From Roseateles asaccharophilus (GTDB lineage: Bacteria > Pseudomonadota > Gammaproteobacteria > Burkholderiales > Burkholderiaceae_C), in assembly GCF_004362405.1 (NCBI RefSeq), contig NZ_SNXE01000001.1:62001-126000 (forward strand): a DNA stretch of 64,000 bases. Direction: 5' to 3'. The notes below the pieces were generated by a model, which searched no databases, was not told the origin of the DNA, and saw nothing but the letters and a program-made list of their open reading frames with translations. A program made the translations under genes and the position numbers. Within the stretch, counting starts at the first letter, position 1, and each line of letters starts with the position of its first letter. Below, piece after piece: positions 53,596 to 62,121 of the stretch.

Positions 53596-55614
53596 TCAGG
53601 GGGCGCTCAGGGCTTGCCCCGCCAGCACCCGACGCACGAACTCCAGGGTGGCGCGCTGCAGATACTCGCGGTTGGCGGGCTTGGCAACGCTATGTCCCTC
53701 CTCCTCGGCGGTGAGGAACCACAGGGGCGTGCCCTGGGCCTGCAGGGCGGCCGCCATCTGCTGAGCCTCGCCATAGGGCACGCGCGGATCGTTGCGGCCG
53801 TGCACGATGAACATGGGCTTGCTCATCTGCTGCACGCGGGACAGGGGGGAGATGCGGGTCAGGAATTCGCGCATGGCCGGGTCGCGCTCGTCACCATACT
53901 CGGCGCGGCGGTTGTCGCGCCGGTAGCTTTCTGTGTTCTCCAGAAAGCTCACGAAGTTGGCAATGCCCACGCGGCAGATGCTGCCGGCGATGCGCGGCGC
54001 CTCGGCCGCCGCCACGGCCAGGGTCAGATAGCCGCCATAGCTGCCCCCCGCCACGATGACCTTGGCCGCGTCCATATCGGGCCGGCGGGCAATCAGGTCC
54101 AGCAGGGCGCTCACATCCCGGGTGGCGTTCTCGCGCAGACGGCCGTTGTCCAGGGCTAGGAAGCGCTTGCCGAAGCCGTCCGAGCCACGCACATTGGGCT
54201 GAATAAGGTGCACGCCATGCTCTTCCACCAGCTGGCGCAGGGTGGCCGACAGATAGCCGGGACGTGACTGCGAGGCCGGGCCGCCGTGCAGGCTGATGTA
54301 GACAGGCCGCGGGCCGGTGAAACGCGCCGGCGGCGGCGTGTGCAGGCCCGTGATCTCCAGCCCGTCAAAGCTCTTCCAGCGCAGCAGCTCGGTGCGCAGG
54401 GGCTGGTTCTTCTCGTCCGCGCCGGACCAGGCTTGCAGGCGCTGGTCGCGCGCATCCCAGCTGTAGAGCTGGCCGGGGCTCTGGGTCCAGACATGGGAGA
54501 AGCCCAGCACCGGGTAACGCGGATGCCAGCGCGGATTGCGCAGCACGCCGGCCGGCAGCTCCGTCGCAATGCGGCGCGGCGCCGCGGCCGCGTCGCGGCC
54601 CTCGTACAGCCACAGGGCGGAGAGTCCCGCCTCATTGCTCACCAGGGCCAGGGGCTGTTGCAGGCCGGGGGCCGGCACGGCCACGGCCTCCAGATCGCCG
54701 CCCAGGGCCCGGGCCAGCAGGGGCTCGCGCGCGCCGCTGTCCAGGGAGGTGCGCACCAGATGACGGAAGTCGCCCTGCAGGGCCAGGCGGCTCCACAGAA
54801 ACTCCTCATCGGCCTCCTCCTGCGAATCGATCTGGCGCGCCGCGCCCAAGGCCTGGGGCGCCGCGCCATCCAGCGTGTAGCGCAGCAGCTGACTCTGCTT
54901 GCCCTGGCTGCGCAGCACGGTGATGGCGCCGCCGGGGCTGACGCGCAGATCGCCGAAGCGCCCGCCTTCCACCTCGCCCAGGCGGCGGGTGCTGGCCGGA
55001 TTCAGCGGGTCCACCCACTGCAGCCAGCTGCGCGCGCGCCGCTCGCCGCCCTGCCCCTGGGCCTGGCGGTCCAGCTGCTCCAGCAGATAGACCAAGCCCT
55101 GACCTTGCGGCAGGAAGGCAAAGCCATTGACCCGCGCGCCGGCGGGCGTGAGCGCCACGCCCTCCCCGGCCGGGCCGCTGGCGTCCAGACGGTAGAGCCT
55201 GAAGGCCTCGTCCCCACCCTGATCGCGGCTGAAGACCAGATAGCGCCCCTGCTCGGGTTCCCAGCGCGCATCGTCCACCGGATCGGCACCGCGGCTCAGG
55301 AGCTCGAGCCGGCCGCCCGCCTGCGCCAGGCGGTGCAGCTGCATCAGGCCTTGATGGCGGGCCAGCACCAGCATCTCCAGCTGCTGCGGATGCCAGTCCA
55401 CGAAGCGCAGGGCCGGCGCCTCATAGACCGGTGCCGCGCGGGGTGCGGTGGGCAGGGGCGGGATGCCTTGTGTGAGGAGGCCAGCTACGGGCTGTTCAAC
55501 GGGGACCGAGGGCCGGGAGGGACCCGTGCTGGAGCAGGCGCTCAGCAGGCTCAGGCCCAGGGCCAGCACGGAAGTCAGGCCTGACTGGATCAGGGATCGA
55601 TTCGGTTTGGACAT
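53596..55614 (-). CDS. Lipoprotein S9 family serine peptidase (DPP IV/acylaminoacyl-peptidase-like)
   Basis: 672 aa. Lipobox LSLLSACSS with Cys27 predicts lipidation. A beta-propeller (about 60-400) precedes the alpha/beta hydrolase: [13 protein letters not shown] (oxyanion loop), the nucleophile Ser in [14 protein letters not shown], Asp in [13 protein letters not shown], and His in [12 protein letters not shown]. All triad residues are present. It follows the TonB receptor gene, after an intrinsic terminator. It could trim oligopeptides at the cell envelope before or after receptor-mediated uptake; that link is an inference. 94 bp separate it from kup. Confidence 0.9.
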   Translation of the reverse strand: MSKPNRSLIQSGLTSVLALGLSLLSACSSTGPSRPSVPVEQPVAGLLTQGIPPLPTAPRAAPVYEAPALRFVDWHPQQLEMLVLARHQGLMQLHRLAQAGGRLELLSRGADPVDDARWEPEQGRYLVFSRDQGGDEAFRLYRLDASGPAGEGVALTPAGARVNGFAFLPQGQGLVYLLEQLDRQAQGQGGERRARSWLQWVDPLNPASTRRLGEVEGGRFGDLRVSPGGAITVLRSQGKQSQLLRYTLDGAAPQALGAARQIDSQEEADEEFLWSRLALQGDFRHLVRTSLDSGAREPLLARALGGDLEAVAVPAPGLQQPLALVSNEAGLSALWLYEGRDAAAAPRRIATELPAGVLRNPRWHPRYPVLGFSHVWTQSPGQLYSWDARDQRLQAWSGADEKNQPLRTELLRWKSFDGLEITGLHTPPPARFTGPRPVYISLHGGPASQSRPGYLSATLRQLVEEHGVHLIQPNVRGSDGFGKRFLALDNGRLRENATRDVSALLDLIARRPDMDAAKVIVAGGSYGGYLTLAVAAAEAPRIAGSICRVGIANFVSFLENTESYRRDNRRAEYGDERDPAMREFLTRISPLSRVQQMSKPMFIVHGRNDPRVPYGEAQQMAAALQAQGTPLWFLTAEEEGHSVAKPANREYLQRATLEFVRRVLAGQALSAP

Positions 55615-55641
55615 GCGCAAGACTCCAGAAGCACAAAACAA

Positions 55642-55674
55642 GACGGGGGCCGAAGCCCCCGTCACACGGGTCGC
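55642..55674 (-). terminator. Intrinsic terminator of the second TonB receptor gene
   Basis: GACGGGGGC, loop TTCG, GCCCCCGTC followed by TTGTTTTG on the minus strand (stem at 55642-55650 and 55655-55663 with the T-rich tail towards lower coordinates, 55634-55641). It lies 26 bp after the receptor stop and 28 bp before the peptidase start. Confidence 0.85.
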
Positions 55675-55688
55675 TAACCCGCCTCAGC

Positions 55689-58415
55689 TCAGTACTTGTA
55701 CTTGGCGGAGAAGCTGAAGTAGCGTCCGCGACCGCTGTGGTACTGGTTGTTGAAGCTGGTGGTTTCCAAGGCGTCGTAATTGGCCTTGCGATCCAGAACG
55801 TTGTCGATGTTCAGGCTCAGGTTCAGGTTCTTGAAGCCCTTGTAGCCCACACCCAAGTCAACGGTGTTCCAGCGCGCAATGCCACAAAGCTCCGGGTTGC
55901 CACCGTCGGTGTAGCGCTTGCAGACGCTGGAAGTGACGCTGGTATTGCGCATCGGATCCACATGATTGAGCTTGCCGCTCAGGCGCCAGTCACCACCGCT
56001 CCACTTGGCCGACACACTGCCCCGGTTGGTCGGCGTGTCCTCGTCACCGCGGTCACTCGTCAAAGGATCGTCAGGCAGGGATGCGGAATCACGGCGAGTC
56101 AGGGTGGTCGTCTGCAGGCCAAGCTCCATGACACCCATGGTTTCCGGCAGCGGCAGACGGACACGCCCGTCGATGTCGAAGCCGGCCACGATGGTGCGAT
56201 TGAGGTTGCGGAACTGGCGGACCACATAGTCGATCGGGCCGGAGTTCGGCACACCAGGCAGCCAGGTGCTCGGATCCGGGTTGCGCACGATACCGCCAGG
56301 GAAGGCGGTCGGATTGCGCAACACATCGGCCACGCTGGGGCGATTCACCTCGTTGCGACGGTCGTAATAGAAGCCATCGATCGCCAGGTTCACGTAGCGG
56401 CTGGGCTCAAGCAGCAGGCCCAGGGTGAAGCTCTTGGAGGTTTCCGGGCGCAGCTCCTTGTTGGCCAGGATCGCGGCCGGGATGCTGCGCGAGGAGGAGC
56501 AGTCGGCTGTCGCCTTCGTCACCGGGCAGCGCAGCGGATCCTCTGGATTGCTGCTGTTGCTGAACGATGCAACGTTGCCGGCATTGATCTGCGAGAGCGC
56601 CGGGGCGCGGAACGCGGTCGCATAGGTGCTGCGAATCGCGGCCGCCTTGCCCAGCTGGTACTTGGCGCCCAGCTTGCCGGTTGTGGCCGAACCAAAGTCC
56701 TGGTAGTTCTCGGCGCGCAGGGCGACTTGCGTCTCCAGCTGCTTCAGCAGCGGGAGCTGGAGCTCGACATAGGCCGCGCCGGAGTTGCGGCTACCCGAGG
56801 CCGAGGCAGAGCCGCGGCCGATGAAGCCACCACTCGCCAAGAGCGCGTCCGGTTGCACCGACATGCTCTCCTTGCGCAGTTCGGCGCCGGTGCCCAGCGC
56901 GGCCATGCCACCAGGCAGCTGGAACAGTTCGCGCGTTGCCCGCACATCCACCGAGGTGTAGCGGCTCACGCCTTCCGTCAACACATCGTCAACCAGGTCA
57001 TTGATGGCTTGCGCCGAATTCGTTTGCCCATTGAAGCGATAGCTGCGTGTGGCAATCGCGTTCTTCAGGCCCTGCACCGTCAGCTGGTTGGTCACGCGCT
57101 GATCCAGCGTCTGGTAGTGATGCAACACCGCCGTTTCAATATCCCAGGCGCCGACGGTTGTGCTGACGCCGGCCAGGAATCGAGCGTTCCGGGTTTCAGA
57201 AATGTCCTGCGACTGGATGTCGGCAAAGCGGTAGCGCATGCCGATGGTCGTGTTGAAGGGATTGTCGGGATGGCCGACCGGCAGGCGCAGGCCGTCGAAG
57301 ACCTGCAGCTTGGCATCCGCATTGGCCCAGACGGTCCGGGACTCGGTGCGGGTCGGATTGGCGCGGCCGTAGACGCTCTTGGTGGAGGACAGCATCAGCT
57401 CGCCGAAGACCTGCGTCGTATCGTTGACGGCGTAGCTGGCGCGCAGCAAGCTGCCCACGCGATCTTGGGCACCGACGCGTTGCGCGTTCGGATCATTTTC
57501 GGTGTCAAAGCGGCATTCGCCGGCTCGCCAAAAGGAGGCGGTTGTCCACAGCGGTACCGCGGTCGACAGGCCCTTGCCGATGATGTTGGCATCGGGGCAA
57601 CCAGACCCGGCTTGGCGGAACGTACCCGAGCCGCTGCCAGAGAGGGTGTAGTAGTTGCCAGTCGGCACACTGGTCGAGCTGGGGGTGAAGCTGCCCTCAT
57701 AACGTCCGTACAGATCGGCTTGGACATCGTCACGAGTATCGGCCGTGCGCACAGGCTTGCGGGAATTGAAGTCCAAGGTTGCCACGAGGTTCAGGCCCTT
57801 GGCGAGTGATTCACCAAAGCCGTAAGCCAGCGACGCGCGGTCGACACGGTGTTTGCCGTCATCGTTGAACGCCGTACCAGCGTCAATGGCCAAACCGTCG
57901 AAGTCCTTGCGCAGGATGATGTTGACGACACCGGCGATGGCATCGGAGCCATAGGTTGCCGAGGCGCCATCCTTCAGAATCTCGATGCGATCGACCGCAG
58001 CCATCGGGATCGCGTTCAGGTTGTAAATGGTGGAACGGCCGGTGTTCGGGTCTGCCGTCGGGGCTGCGCCAAGGCGCCGCCCGTTCAGCAAGGTGAGGGT
58101 GGCTGCAGAGCCCAGGCCACGCAGGCCAATGGAGGCGGTACCGCTGTTGAATGAATTGCTCGCCGTGTCGTTCAGCGAGCCCGCCCCGACGGCGGGGTTT
58201 TGCCGCAGGAATTCGTCAACAGTCGTCACACCGGACTCCTCGATTTCCCTGCGCGAGATGACCTGCACAGGCGAGGGTGTTTCGGCGCTGATGCGCTTGA
58301 TCATCGATCCCGTGACCTCAACACGGTTCAGGGTGTTGCTGCCTGTGGTCTGGGCTTGGGCCTGCAGGGCCACCATCATGGCGGCCAGGGCGATCAGGGA
58401 ATGACGAGGGGTCAT
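55689..58415 (-). CDS. TonB-dependent receptor
   Basis: 908 aa outer-membrane receptor. Signal peptide 1-22 (ALQAQAQ). The plug has RVEVTGSMIKRISAETPSPV, the IEESGVTTVDEFLRQNPAVG pattern, LLNGRRLG and DRIEILKDGASATYGSDAIA with VVNIILRKDF. The barrel ends in FSFSAKYKY. The TonB-box-like part and the GLRGLGSAATLTLLNG signature match receptors of the 'iron complex/peptide/oligosaccharide' group common in Burkholderiales and Xanthomonads. No Fur box is upstream. Divergent from a LysR regulator, followed by a peptidase, so a peptide or other organic ligand is suggested. Confidence 0.9.
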   Translation of the reverse strand: MTPRHSLIALAAMMVALQAQAQTTGSNTLNRVEVTGSMIKRISAETPSPVQVISRREIEESGVTTVDEFLRQNPAVGAGSLNDTASNSFNSGTASIGLRGLGSAATLTLLNGRRLGAAPTADPNTGRSTIYNLNAIPMAAVDRIEILKDGASATYGSDAIAGVVNIILRKDFDGLAIDAGTAFNDDGKHRVDRASLAYGFGESLAKGLNLVATLDFNSRKPVRTADTRDDVQADLYGRYEGSFTPSSTSVPTGNYYTLSGSGSGTFRQAGSGCPDANIIGKGLSTAVPLWTTASFWRAGECRFDTENDPNAQRVGAQDRVGSLLRASYAVNDTTQVFGELMLSSTKSVYGRANPTRTESRTVWANADAKLQVFDGLRLPVGHPDNPFNTTIGMRYRFADIQSQDISETRNARFLAGVSTTVGAWDIETAVLHHYQTLDQRVTNQLTVQGLKNAIATRSYRFNGQTNSAQAINDLVDDVLTEGVSRYTSVDVRATRELFQLPGGMAALGTGAELRKESMSVQPDALLASGGFIGRGSASASGSRNSGAAYVELQLPLLKQLETQVALRAENYQDFGSATTGKLGAKYQLGKAAAIRSTYATAFRAPALSQINAGNVASFSNSSNPEDPLRCPVTKATADCSSSRSIPAAILANKELRPETSKSFTLGLLLEPSRYVNLAIDGFYYDRRNEVNRPSVADVLRNPTAFPGGIVRNPDPSTWLPGVPNSGPIDYVVRQFRNLNRTIVAGFDIDGRVRLPLPETMGVMELGLQTTTLTRRDSASLPDDPLTSDRGDEDTPTNRGSVSAKWSGGDWRLSGKLNHVDPMRNTSVTSSVCKRYTDGGNPELCGIARWNTVDLGVGYKGFKNLNLSLNIDNVLDRKANYDALETTSFNNQYHSGRGRYFSFSAKYKY

Positions 58416-58567
58416 CGGACGGTCCTGTATCTGGTGAGTGGGAAGGAGGTAGCTCCACACCCTAGGGATTGGGCAGGCACAATCCATGACACTTTCTTTA
58501 CAAAGCTTTTCCTGAAGTTATGCCTCCAGAAGAAGAGGTCACACCCGAGCAGGTGGAGGCCTTTGTG

Positions 58568-59497
58568 ATGCAGCGCCTGAGCCTGCGCCAGCTGCGCATG
58601 CTGCTGGCCCTGTCCAAGGCGGGTTCCCTGAGTGCTGCGGCCGATGCCCTGCATGTGACCCAACCCGCCATCAGCAAGTCCCTGGGCGAGGTGGAACGAG
58701 CCTTAGGGAAAACCCTGTTTCTGCGCCGCGGCCGCAGCATTCGTGCCACACCGCTGGGCGCGCAGATGGTGCGGCTGGCCCAGCGCATGGAACAGCTGCT
58801 GCGCCGCGGCAGCGAGGAAGCCGCGGCCCTGATGCGCGGTGCCAGCGGGGAGCTGCTGATCGGCGCGACCAATGCGGCCCTCAACCCCCTGCTCTTTGAC
58901 ACCATCGCCCGCATGAAGGAAGAGCTGCCGCAGCTGAGCCTGGCGGTTCGCACCCATGCGCTGAGCGGCATGTTCGAGGACCTGCGCCAGGGCCGGCTGG
59001 ATCTGGTGGTGGCCCGTCAGGTGGGTGACGCGCCCCCGGAGCTGCGCGCCCACAGCGTGATGCCGGTGCAGGAGCGGGTGGTGATCAGCAGCGTGCATCC
59101 GCTGGCCCGTGAGCGGCGGCTGAGCTGGGAGACGCTCAACGAGCAGGCCTGGATCTGGCCCCTGCCGGGCACGCGCTCGCGCGTGCGGCGCGACCGCTTC
59201 TGGCACCAGCTCGGCCTGCCCCTGCCCAGCAATGTGCTGCAGACCGACGATCTGATGCTGACCCTGGGCCTGCTGCAGCGCATGCCCCTGGTCGCCATCA
59301 TGCCCTCACCCATCGCGCGCTCGGCCGCCCTCTCGGGCGCCGTGCGCCTGCTGCCGCTGGACCTGGATCTGGGCCTGGGCGGACTGTGCGCCTGGCAGGC
59401 CGAGGAGATGAGCAACCCCTTTGTGGATCGCTTCATCGAACTGCTCCGGCAGCAGGGGGGACTGGCCGCGGAGCAGGGCCCGCTCAGTCAGGCATAG
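58568..59497 (+). CDS. LysR family transcriptional regulator
   Basis: 309 aa from ATG 58568, which has GGAGG eight bases upstream; ATG 58520 in the same frame gives 325 aa but has no ribosome site. N-terminal winged helix LRQLRMLLALSKAGSLSAAA, then LHVTQPAISKSLGEVERALG and LFLRRGRSIRATPLG; the effector-binding domain follows from about 75 (GELLIGATNAALNPLL). It is closest in type to GbpR/PcaQ-like LysR proteins that respond to sugar or aromatic acids. Divergent from the TonB receptor, which is its most likely target. Its last 10 bases overlap the end of gshA. Confidence 0.88.
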   Translation: MQRLSLRQLRMLLALSKAGSLSAAADALHVTQPAISKSLGEVERALGKTLFLRRGRSIRATPLGAQMVRLAQRMEQLLRRGSEEAAALMRGASGELLIGATNAALNPLLFDTIARMKEELPQLSLAVRTHALSGMFEDLRQGRLDLVVARQVGDAPPELRAHSVMPVQERVVISSVHPLARERRLSWETLNEQAWIWPLPGTRSRVRRDRFWHQLGLPLPSNVLQTDDLMLTLGLLQRMPLVAIMPSPIARSAALSGAVRLLPLDLDLGLGGLCAWQAEEMSNPFVDRFIELLRQQGGLAAEQGPLSQA

Positions 59498-60783
59498 ACC
59501 TCGGCATCGGGATCGGTGGCCTCCAGCTCATAGCTGGCGGCCAGCATGGCCAGACGCGCGATCACGCCGTACATATAGAAGCGGTTGGGCGCGCTGGCGC
59601 CGGGCTTGGCACCGGGTCGCGGCAGCTGGGTGGACTCGGCAAAGGCCAGGGGCACATAGCTGGAGCCGGGGGCATTGAGGTTCTCGTCCACGCCGCGCTC
59701 GGCGTGCACGCGGTAGAAGCCGCCCACCACATAGCGGTCCATCATGTAGACCACCGGCTCGGCCACGGCCTCGTTGACGCGCTCATAGGTGGCCACGCCC
59801 TCCTGGATCAGCACCGCGTTCACCGGCTGGCCGTCCGGCAGACGGCAGGCCTGATCGCCCCGCTTGAGGCCCAGGGTCTCCAGATCCTTGGCATCCCGCA
59901 CCGTGGTGATGCAGCGGCCCTGGCTGCCGGTGTCGGCCTTGACGATCACGAAAGGCTTTTCGTTGATGCCGTATTCCTTGTACTTGCGGCGCACCTTGGT
60001 CAAAAGCGCATCGGTCTGCGTCTGCAAGGCGTCCAGCCCCTCGCCGCTGGCGAAGTCCAGGCCGTCCAGATGGCTGAACATGGGGTTGATCAGCCAGGGG
60101 TCCATGCCCATGAGCTTGGCAAACTTCTTGGCCACCTCTTCATAGGCCTTGAAATGCTGGTGCTTGCGCCGCAGGGCCCAGCCCGCATGCAGGGGCGGCA
60201 GCAGGTATTGCTCATGCAGGTTCTGAAGCACCGCGGGAATGCCGGCCGACAGATCGTCGTTGAGCAGGATGGTGCAGGGATCGAAGTCCTTGAGTCCGAG
60301 GCGACCGCGCGTGCGCTGCAGGGGCTCCAGGGTCAGGCTGCCGCCATCGGCCAGGGCCAGCTGGGTGGGCCCGGTGATGGCCGGGTCCAGGCTGCCCAGG
60401 CGCACATTCAGGCCGGCCTGGTTGAAGATGCGCACCAGGGTGGCGATATTGGCCAGGTAGAAGGTATTGCGGGTGTGAGCCTCGGGCACCAGCAGCAGGT
60501 TCTTGGCCTCGGGGCAGATCTTCTCGATCGCCGCCATGGCGGCTTGCACTGCCAAAGGCAGGGTCTCGGGATTGAGATTGTTGAAGCCACCCGGGAAGAG
60601 ATTGGTGTCCACCGGCGCGAGCTTGAAGCCCGCATTGCGGATGTCCACCGAGCTGTAGAAGGGCGGCGTGTGCTCCATCCACTCCAGGCGGAACCAGCGC
60701 TCGATCGCCGGCATGGATTCGAGGATGCGCTGTTCCAGCTCGTTGATGGGGCCGTTCAGTGCGGTGATCAGGTGGGGAACCAT
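59488..60783 (-). CDS. gshA: Glutamate-cysteine ligase (betaproteobacterial type)
   Basis: 431 aa, first step of glutathione synthesis. The sequence fits the ligase type found in Burkholderiales (TIGR02049-like), which is unrelated in detail to E. coli GshA: VPHLITALNGPINELEQRI at the start, FYSSVDIRNAGFKLAPVDTN, LFPGGFNNLNPETLP, FVIVKADTGSQGRCITTV with the ATP-grasp-like loop, and PSYVPLAFAEST-like end region (SSYVPLAFAEST). ATG 60783 is used. Leftward, with traB divergent from it. gshB is 13 kb away instead of next door. Confidence 0.93.
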   Translation of the reverse strand: MVPHLITALNGPINELEQRILESMPAIERWFRLEWMEHTPPFYSSVDIRNAGFKLAPVDTNLFPGGFNNLNPETLPLAVQAAMAAIEKICPEAKNLLLVPEAHTRNTFYLANIATLVRIFNQAGLNVRLGSLDPAITGPTQLALADGGSLTLEPLQRTRGRLGLKDFDPCTILLNDDLSAGIPAVLQNLHEQYLLPPLHAGWALRRKHQHFKAYEEVAKKFAKLMGMDPWLINPMFSHLDGLDFASGEGLDALQTQTDALLTKVRRKYKEYGINEKPFVIVKADTGSQGRCITTVRDAKDLETLGLKRGDQACRLPDGQPVNAVLIQEGVATYERVNEAVAEPVVYMMDRYVVGGFYRVHAERGVDENLNAPGSSYVPLAFAESTQLPRPGAKPGASAPNRFYMYGVIARLAMLAASYELEATDPDAEVYA

Positions 60784-60903
60784 GGGCGATTGCCGCCCGG
60801 AACGGGCAGTTGGAAGCAAGTGGAAACCATTCTAGGAGCAAGCTGGGGGCGCTTGCTGCGTACGCAAGGCCTCACCCGCTCTGCCAGGGCTTAGAGTCCG
60901 GCT

Positions 60904-62025
60904 ATGCCTCAACGTCCGTCCTCCTTGCCGCCATCACGCCGCCTGCCCCTGGCCCTGCTGCTGTGCGGCGCCCTGTTCCTGCTGCAGCAGCAGCCGGCCG
61001 CGGCCGCACCCAGCGGCACGAACAGCAAGACCGCCAAGAACTCAAAAAGCCCCAAGAGCACCCAGCAGGCCAAGCCCGCCAAGCCCAAGGCCAAGACCAC
61101 AGCCAAGGCCAAAGCCGGCCAGGCCCGCAAGCAGGCGCTTGCCGCACCGGTCGAGACCTGCCCCCCCGCGGCCAAGCCTCCCAGCCCCGAGGCCTTGCAA
61201 GCCGCCCAGGCGCGTGCCAGCGACCGTGGCCTGCTCTGGCGCCTGAGCAAGGACGGCCGCCAGGCCTATCTCTACGGCAGCATTCATGTCGGCAAGCTGG
61301 ACTGGGCCATTCCCGGCCCCAAGCTGGCCGCGGCCCTGCAGGACAGCGATATGCTGGCGCTGGAGCTGGACCCTGCCGATCCGGCCGTGCAGCAGCAGAT
61401 GAGCGCGGGGCTGAGCCTGCGCCGTCTGGAGCCCGACGCCCCCTTGCGCCAGCGCCTGGACCGCCATGAGGCCAAGGCCTGCCTGCCCAAGGGCAGCCTG
61501 GCCACCATTCCCCATCCGCTGATGCAGGCCTTCACCCTGACCCTGGTGGAGGCACGCCGGGAGGGCCTGGATCCGGCCTATGCCCAGGAGCAGGTGCTCA
61601 GCGGCATGGCGCACAGCGTGCAGCGTCCCGTGGTCTCGCTGGAGACGGTGGAGCTGCAGCTGGACGCCCTGCTGCCGCGCGAGCCCGCCGAGGCCATGGA
61701 GGCCACCTCGGAGCTGCTGGACCTGCTGGAGCAGGGCAAGGCGCGCCCGGTGCTCAAGCGCCTGGCCGAGGCCTGGGAACGCAGCGATCTGGACACGCTG
61801 GCGAACTATGAGCAATGGTGCGAGTGCGCGCGCAACGCCGCCGAGCGGGCCCAGCTGCAGCGCCTGAACGACGCGCGCAACCCGCATCTGGCCGAGCGCA
61901 TCGACGCGCTGATCCAGGCCGGCCACCGCCCCTTTGCCGCCGTGGGCGCCCTGCACATGACCGGCCCCCAGGCCCTGCCCCGCCTGCTGGAACAACGCGG
62001 CTACCAGCTCGAACGCCTGCAGTAG
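60904..62025 (+). CDS. TraB/GumN family protein
   Basis: 373 aa. Signal peptide about 1-35, then a low-complexity Lys/Ala/Ser linker (about 40-80), then the TraB/GumN domain: LLWRLSKDGRQAYLYGSIHV (about 103-122), a central helical region, and HRPFAAVGALHMTGPQALPR with LLEQRGYQLERL at the end. GSIHVG and GALHMTGP hold the two conserved GxxH motifs proposed as the active site of a Tiki/EreA-like metallo-hydrolase. Function in bacteria is unproven. Divergent from gshA (120 bp) and convergent with amtB. Confidence 0.88.
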   Translation: MPQRPSSLPPSRRLPLALLLCGALFLLQQQPAAAAPSGTNSKTAKNSKSPKSTQQAKPAKPKAKTTAKAKAGQARKQALAAPVETCPPAAKPPSPEALQAAQARASDRGLLWRLSKDGRQAYLYGSIHVGKLDWAIPGPKLAAALQDSDMLALELDPADPAVQQQMSAGLSLRRLEPDAPLRQRLDRHEAKACLPKGSLATIPHPLMQAFTLTLVEARREGLDPAYAQEQVLSGMAHSVQRPVVSLETVELQLDALLPREPAEAMEATSELLDLLEQGKARPVLKRLAEAWERSDLDTLANYEQWCECARNAAERAQLQRLNDARNPHLAERIDALIQAGHRPFAAVGALHMTGPQALPRLLEQRGYQLERLQ

Positions 62026-62055
62026 ACGGGCGCCGCACACCCAGCGCCAAGAAGA

Positions 62056-62079
62056 AAGGCCGCCCCGAGGGGCGGCCTT
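62056..62079. terminator. Intrinsic terminator between traB and amtB
   Basis: AAGGCCGCCCC pairs with GGGGCGGCCTT, an 11-bp near-continuous stem with a very short loop. On the minus strand it is followed by TCTTCTTGG, so it mainly ends the amtB transcript; 43 bp from the amtB stop and 31 bp from the traB stop. Confidence 0.75.
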
Positions 62080-62121
62080 GTGCCATCTGCGCGGCGCCCG
62101 GCAGCGGGCGCCGCAGCGGCA

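Noticed and set aside
49498-53714. Plus-strand frames of 680-760 codons opposite the TonB receptor and kup
   Set aside because: Antisense to clear genes, composition-driven, no domain match.
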